From: JBOGXA01 sp050694175
GTDB lineage: Bacteria; Actinomycetota; CADDZG01; WHSQ01
NCBI GenBank assembly: GCA_050694175.1
Contig: JBOGXA010000011.1
Coordinates: 45,341-109,340, forward strand
DNA length: 64,000 nucleotides
Reading direction: 5' to 3'
In this document: positions 60,718 through 64,000 of the stretch, piece by piece
How the letters are laid out: every line of letters begins with the position of its first letter
How positions within the stretch are numbered: the first letter of the stretch is position 1
Position numbers and translations under genes: made by a program
Notes under the pieces: generated by a model
The model's database searches: none
What the model was told of the DNA's origin: nothing
What the model saw: the letters and a program-made list of their open reading frames with translations, nothing else

Positions 60718-61293
60718 ATGGATTTCCGGATCCTATCAAGGCAAGCGGCGATGGCTGCTGCGATCGGAGTTCTGCTTCTGGTCGGTTTTGCTCCATCGGC
60801 CCTCGGTCACGACCGGAGCTTTTCGACGAGCGTGACTTTCAACTACGACGGCGTGAACTTCTACGGTCGGGTCTCTTCCCCCAGTCAAGGGTGCGTCGCC
60901 GGCCGGACGGTCGTTCTCTACCGGCAGGGGGCCGTCGTGGGGAGCGACACCACAGATGCCGAAGGCAACTACGTGATTCCTCAGCCGGGCGCGGGTGGCG
61001 CCGACTACCACGTGGTGGTCCGGGCCTCGACAAACTCTAGCTACGGGCATCGTCACGTCTGCAATGCAGCTCAATCTCGAACCCTGGGCGAAGACGTCCT
61101 GGGTGCCGGCGAAGGGCAGGACGGCGAGGGAGAGGTTGCGGGTGCCGGAGTCGGAGTCGGAGAGCTGCCGGACACGGGTGGGAACGGAGTTCCATTTGCG
61201 GCCGTTGGTGGGGGACTCCTTCTGCTTGGAGCCGGTTTGCTGGTTGTTGCCCTGAGGCGACGCCCAACTCAGTCCGATCGACCTCTTACTTAG
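60718..61293 (+). CDS. LPXTG-type cell-wall-anchored secreted protein
   Basis: A 191-aa protein from ATG 60718 (ribosome-binding AAAGGGGAA 60706-60714). Signal peptide MAAAIGVLLLVGFAPSALG, then a beta-rich domain with two Cys (SQGCVAGRTVVLYRQG, SSYGHRHVCNAAQ) sharing its layout with the protein at 38613. An acidic Gly/Glu linker, the sortase motif LPDTG (residues 150-154), a TM (PFAAVGGGLLLLGAGLLVVA) and RRR tail follow. Expected to be covalently attached to peptidoglycan by sortase. Confidence 0.85.
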   Translation: MDFRILSRQAAMAAAIGVLLLVGFAPSALGHDRSFSTSVTFNYDGVNFYGRVSSPSQGCVAGRTVVLYRQGAVVGSDTTDAEGNYVIPQPGAGGADYHVVVRASTNSSYGHRHVCNAAQSRTLGEDVLGAGEGQDGEGEVAGAGVGVGELPDTGGNGVPFAAVGGGLLLLGAGLLVVALRRRPTQSDRPLT

Positions 61294-61389
61294 AGAGAAG
61301 GCGGATTCTCAGAGCGATCACCCCGATCGCTGGAGGCACAGGACGCCCCGTCTCGCGGCGGTCAGAGCGGCTCATATAACCTGGCCCTG

Positions 61390-61641
61390 ATGCGACCGGC
61401 CGAGGGTTTACACGTGGAATGGGTCGGTCACGAGGGCGTCGTGCTTGACCCGGACTCACGCGAGCTCCATTACCTCAACACCTCGGCCGCGCTCGTCTAT
61501 GCCTTGATCCTGGAGCATGGGTACGAAGAGGCGATGAGTCGTCTGGACACGACCTACCAAGGCGCCTCTAACTTCAACGACGAGATAGAAACGCTGGTTT
61601 CCGAGTTTGTGGACAAGGGTCTGCTGGTCGATGAGCGGTGA
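61390..61641 (+). CDS. PqqD-like protein (RiPP recognition element type)
   Basis: An 83-aa winged-helix PqqD-family protein. VVLDPDSRELHYLNTSAALV and ALILEHGYEEAMSRL are typical of PqqD/RRE domains, which bind the leader of ribosomally made precursor peptides and deliver it to modifying enzymes. First gene of the operon with HprK-like, Tat peptide and nucleotidyltransferase. ATG 61390. The end overlaps a possible small ORF at 61631. Confidence 0.85.
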   Translation: MRPAEGLHVEWVGHEGVVLDPDSRELHYLNTSAALVYALILEHGYEEAMSRLDTTYQGASNFNDEIETLVSEFVDKGLLVDER

Positions 61642-61774
61642 AGGAGCAGGGATCCGCCCCGAAATGAATGGCCCGATCTCCCTTAAAGCCTTCGGGGCTC
61701 GGGTAATCAATTGGAACATAAAGAGCCCCGTCGGAACTGAAGCTGTGCGAGACATGGGTTGCAAGTCCGACTAG
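61631..61774 (+). CDS. Possible 47-aa ORF bridging PqqD-like and HprK-like genes
   Basis: ATG 61631 overlaps the last 11 bp of the PqqD-like gene; TAG at 61772-61774 lies 16 bp inside the HprK-like gene. The 47-aa product begins MSGEGAGIRPEMNGPISLKA and ends with VRDMGCKSD. It exactly fills the gap between two coupled genes, which favours a real gene and perhaps a precursor peptide. Third-position GC is lower than in neighbouring genes and no family is recognised, so it may be chance. Confidence 0.35.
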   Translation: MSGEGAGIRPEMNGPISLKAFGARVINWNIKSPVGTEAVRDMGCKSD

Positions 61775-62565
61775 CAATTCTCGAAACCGGCTTCGTCGTG
61801 AGCGGCGATGGCGCCTGGATCGATCTCCTAGCGAAACTGTGGGCACCTTTCCAAACTGAAGCGGAGCCCGATGCACGCACGGTTATCGATGTTTCAGGGC
61901 GGAGACGTGCCTGGCGTATCCGATTCGGGGGCGACAAGTTGCTCGAGGGTGACGATCCGTGGGTCTTGAGCGGCGACCTTCGTTACCTCATGGTCCAGAA
62001 AGCACTCGCTGACGCGCGTCATCTCCTCGGCGTGCACGCCGCCGTTGTAGCGCAGGGAGAGGATGGTCTTGTGCTTGCCGGCGCGTCGCGCGCGGGGAAG
62101 ACGACGCTGGCGTTAGAGCTCATCGCCCGTGGCTGGAAGCTGGTGAGTGACGACGTCGCCGTGCTTGACCCAGCTTCCGGTCGCCTGTTGCCGTTTCTCA
62201 AGCCGGTGAGCATCAAGGACGCCGCGGCCTTTCGGACCTACCGGGCCCTGTGGTCTGTTCCCGCGTGGATGGGCGAACCACAGGGCCCTTTCCTCGTCCC
62301 CGCTACTGCTTTCCCGGTCTCGGACCACAAGCCGCATCGGCCTCGGTGGCTTGCTTTCGTTGAGTTAGTTCCCAATTCCCCGAACCGGCTCGAGGGGGTG
62401 TCGGCGGCAAAGGCGGCGGTTCTTTTGGGACGCCACCTCGGACGGCTCGATCCAACCGTGCTGAGAGCGACGATCAGCATGTGTGGCTCCGCTCTCAGCG
62501 CGACGCTTGTCCACGACCGAACTCATACCGCGGCTGACGCGCTGGAGAGTTTTGCCAGCACCTAA
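61759..62565 (+). CDS. HPr kinase/phosphorylase-like protein
   Basis: A 268-aa protein from TTG 61759. The kinase P-loop GASRAGKTT is at residues 108-116 and the HprK catalytic SDDVAVLD at 130-137. The N-terminal ~100 residues have no HprK serine-kinase domain of the classical enzyme. HprK homologues of this type phosphorylate lasso precursor peptides (for example in paeninodin-type clusters). No PTS genes are nearby, supporting a peptide-tailoring role. Confidence 0.85.
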   Translation: MQVRLAILETGFVVSGDGAWIDLLAKLWAPFQTEAEPDARTVIDVSGRRRAWRIRFGGDKLLEGDDPWVLSGDLRYLMVQKALADARHLLGVHAAVVAQGEDGLVLAGASRAGKTTLALELIARGWKLVSDDVAVLDPASGRLLPFLKPVSIKDAAAFRTYRALWSVPAWMGEPQGPFLVPATAFPVSDHKPHRPRWLAFVELVPNSPNRLEGVSAAKAAVLLGRHLGRLDPTVLRATISMCGSALSATLVHDRTHTAADALESFAST

Positions 62566-62625
62566 ACCCGATTCGAACCCTGGGCTCGTGGTTAGTCTGT
62601 TCACGCTAGGGGAGAAAGGGTCTTC

Positions 62626-62868
62626 ATGAACGGGCAACAGGGAATCGAGCAGGATCCGCCTACGCGAGGCGAGCGCGCCAGTTGGAGCCGACGCCGCTTT
62701 CTGGGGAGGGTCGCGACCGTCGCTTGGATGACGCCCTTGATCATGAGCGTCGGCGCCGACGAGGGAAGCGCTCAGGCGTCTTGCGCCGGCCCCGGAGAGA
62801 GCTGCGCAGCACTCGAGTGCTGCGCCGGTTGCGACTGCGTCGCCGGCGTCTGCCTGGGCGTTTGCTGA
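62626..62868 (+). CDS. Cys-rich Tat-exported small protein, candidate peptide substrate
   Basis: An 80-aa protein with a strong ribosome-binding site (AGGGGAGAAAGGG). Tat leader SRRRFLGRVATVAW (Arg22-24) with WMTPLIMS core and an AQA cleavage site at 49-51. Predicted mature part is 29 residues (52-80) with eight Cys: SCAGPGESCAALECC, then GCDCVAGVCLGVC. The Cys arrangement resembles a small knottin-like fold. Flanked by PqqD-, HprK- and nucleotidyltransferase-like genes, it is the natural substrate candidate. Confidence 0.8.
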   Translation: MNGQQGIEQDPPTRGERASWSRRRFLGRVATVAWMTPLIMSVGADEGSAQASCAGPGESCAALECCAGCDCVAGVCLGVC

Positions 62869-63881
62869 ACCCTTCTGTCCGTGACGCAATCGCTCAACAA
62901 ATGAAAGGGCTCGCCCCAATCAACGTGGTCGCGCGCACGCTTGTAGTCGATGCGACCGCGGCCGAAGTGTTTGACGCCCTGCGGGGGAGGGGCGTCGGCT
63001 GCATCCTCCTTAAGGGAGCGACAATCGGGCGCTGGCTCTACGACGACGAGCCCCGTCGCCACAACGACTGCGATGTGCTCGTGTCGCCTCTCGATATCCG
63101 ACGAGCCGAGGCAGTTCTCGGGCAGCTCGGCTTCCACCCGGCTCAGGCCGTCGTGCTCCCGCATGATCGACCGACCAACGGCCGGCCCTGGATCAAAGAC
63201 GGTTATCCATCCATCGACCTTCATGGGAGCGTATGGGGATTCGGTGTGGACGCCCAGACGGCGTGGCGGGTGCTCTTAGGGCACACGGAATCCTTCGAGC
63301 TTGCGAGTTGCTCAGTAGAAGCTCTGGTCCCGGCCGCGCGGGCGCTTCTGGTCGCCCTCCACGCCGTCCATCACGGACCACGGTGGGAGAAGCCACTTGA
63401 GGACCTGGTTCGGGCCGTGACCAGGTTGAGCGAGGACATCTGGAGGGACGCCACCGTTCTCGCCCAACGTCTCGATGCGACGGAGGCCATGGGAGCAGGG
63501 TTGAGGCTCGTCGGCCCGGGCGCAGACCTGGCAACCCGACTCGGGCTCCCCACCTGTGTCTCACGGGAGGTCCGATTGATGGCAAGCACTGCTCCTTCCC
63601 AGTCTGTGAAGGTCGAGTGGTTCGCGCAGCTGCCCGGACTGCGAACGAAAGCGGCTTTTTTGGTCGGCAAGGTATTTCCTCCCGTCGCCTTCATGAGGGA
63701 TTGGTCGCCGCTGGCCCGCAGAGGCCCGGTGGGTCTCGCCGCCGCCTACGCGTGGCGGTTCCTCTGGCTGGCGAGAGTCGCTCCGCCGGCCTTCCGGGCC
63801 TGGCGCCGGGCGCGGCGAGGGTCACGCGTAGTGGCCGGCTGCTCAGCACGGCCGGCCGACAAGGAAGTGTCGATCCCCTAG
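62862..63881 (+). CDS. Nucleotidyltransferase-family protein (PF14907-like)
   Basis: A 339-aa reading from TTG 62862 or 326 aa from ATG 62901. The polymerase-beta-type motif CILLKGATIGRWLYDD, then PRRHNDCDVLV (Asp56, Asp58 of the ATG form), matches the NTP_transf_5 family. The TTG overlaps the Cys-rich gene stop (62866-62868). Members modify peptides or small molecules and recur in lasso and related peptide clusters. The C-terminal third is helical and basic. Target here is inferred to be the neighbouring peptide. Confidence 0.82.
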   Translation: MLNPSVRDAIAQQMKGLAPINVVARTLVVDATAAEVFDALRGRGVGCILLKGATIGRWLYDDEPRRHNDCDVLVSPLDIRRAEAVLGQLGFHPAQAVVLPHDRPTNGRPWIKDGYPSIDLHGSVWGFGVDAQTAWRVLLGHTESFELASCSVEALVPAARALLVALHAVHHGPRWEKPLEDLVRAVTRLSEDIWRDATVLAQRLDATEAMGAGLRLVGPGADLATRLGLPTCVSREVRLMASTAPSQSVKVEWFAQLPGLRTKAAFLVGKVFPPVAFMRDWSPLARRGPVGLAAAYAWRFLWLARVAPPAFRAWRRARRGSRVVAGCSARPADKEVSIP

Positions 63882-64000
63882 TAACCGTACGTCCTGTCAA
63901 CAAGTCCGTTCGGGCAGGTTGAAGCATGCTCCGGAGAGCGATCTTTTCTGAGCAGCCCGAGCTCCCGCTTCGGCGGTTCCTCAGGGGCGACTGACTGACT
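63882..64000. other. Window end, no gene seen
   Basis: The 119 bp after the nucleotidyltransferase contain only a 22-codon frame from ATG 63926, which I do not treat as a gene. Continuation of the peptide-tailoring operon beyond this edge cannot be judged. Confidence 0.4.

Noticed and set aside
63926..63994. 22-codon frame at the right edge
   Set aside because: Too short and without ribosome-binding site or recognisable content.

Overview
The window is a high-GC, gene-dense chromosomal segment that looks like an uncultivated member of the Actinomycetota. The strongest evidence is one gene run: HAD-IIA phosphatase, a phasin-like gene, a tiny 55-aa gene, tlyA, nadK, recN, steA, steB/mctB-like, then later pyrG and xerD. 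This matches the order of the mycobacterial Rv1692-Rv1701 neighbourhood from memory. SteA and SteB/MctB families are characteristic of actinobacteria. GTG starts and 4-bp stop/start overlaps are frequent, and no tRNA, rRNA, CRISPR array or insertion sequence was seen.

Layout. 1-4 kb: a branched-chain amino-acid type substrate-binding lipoprotein (cut by the window edge), a surface protein with a similar Gly/Ser linker, a membrane protein with an Ada-like Cys/His motif, and a DUF1015 protein. 4.2-9.9 kb: a tryptophan-flavoured stretch (tryptophan 2,3-dioxygenase, a Tat-exported KynB-like cyclase, TrpB2), a broken AbiEi/DUF559 gene, and a Cys-rich Tat miniprotein. 9.8-15.3 kb: acyl-CoA metabolism (phenylacetate-CoA ligase-like, two acyl-CoA dehydrogenases including a glutaryl-CoA dehydrogenase type, enoyl-CoA hydratase, RidA, thioesterase). 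15.4-18 kb: two tandem secreted RTX-repeat proteins. 18-38.5 kb: the conserved core region, including MurJ with three linked envelope genes, PyrG, a HicBA toxin-antitoxin insertion, Ald, XerD, a DksA/TraR protein and DeoB.

38.6-61.3 kb is a Wzx/Wzy-type exopolysaccharide locus. It holds DUF4012, two epimerases, a polyprenyl-phosphate sugar transferase, two UDP-sugar dehydrogenases (one frameshifted), an O-antigen ligase/polymerase, a flippase, four glycosyltransferase genes (one a double-domain fusion), three methyltransferases and a Wzz/BY-kinase fusion. It is bracketed by two related small secreted proteins, the second of which carries an LPDTG sortase signal.

61.4-63.9 kb is the most unusual part. 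A compact operon encodes a PqqD-type recognition domain, a possible 47-aa ORF bridging to the next gene, an HPr-kinase-like protein, a Tat-exported 29-residue mature peptide with eight cysteines, and a PF14907-type nucleotidyltransferase. These tailoring families are known from lasso-peptide clusters, but no macrolactam synthetase or leader protease is visible before the window ends. I consider it the best candidate for an undescribed peptide-maturation system. A second Cys-rich Tat miniprotein with the same leader style sits at 6.8 kb.
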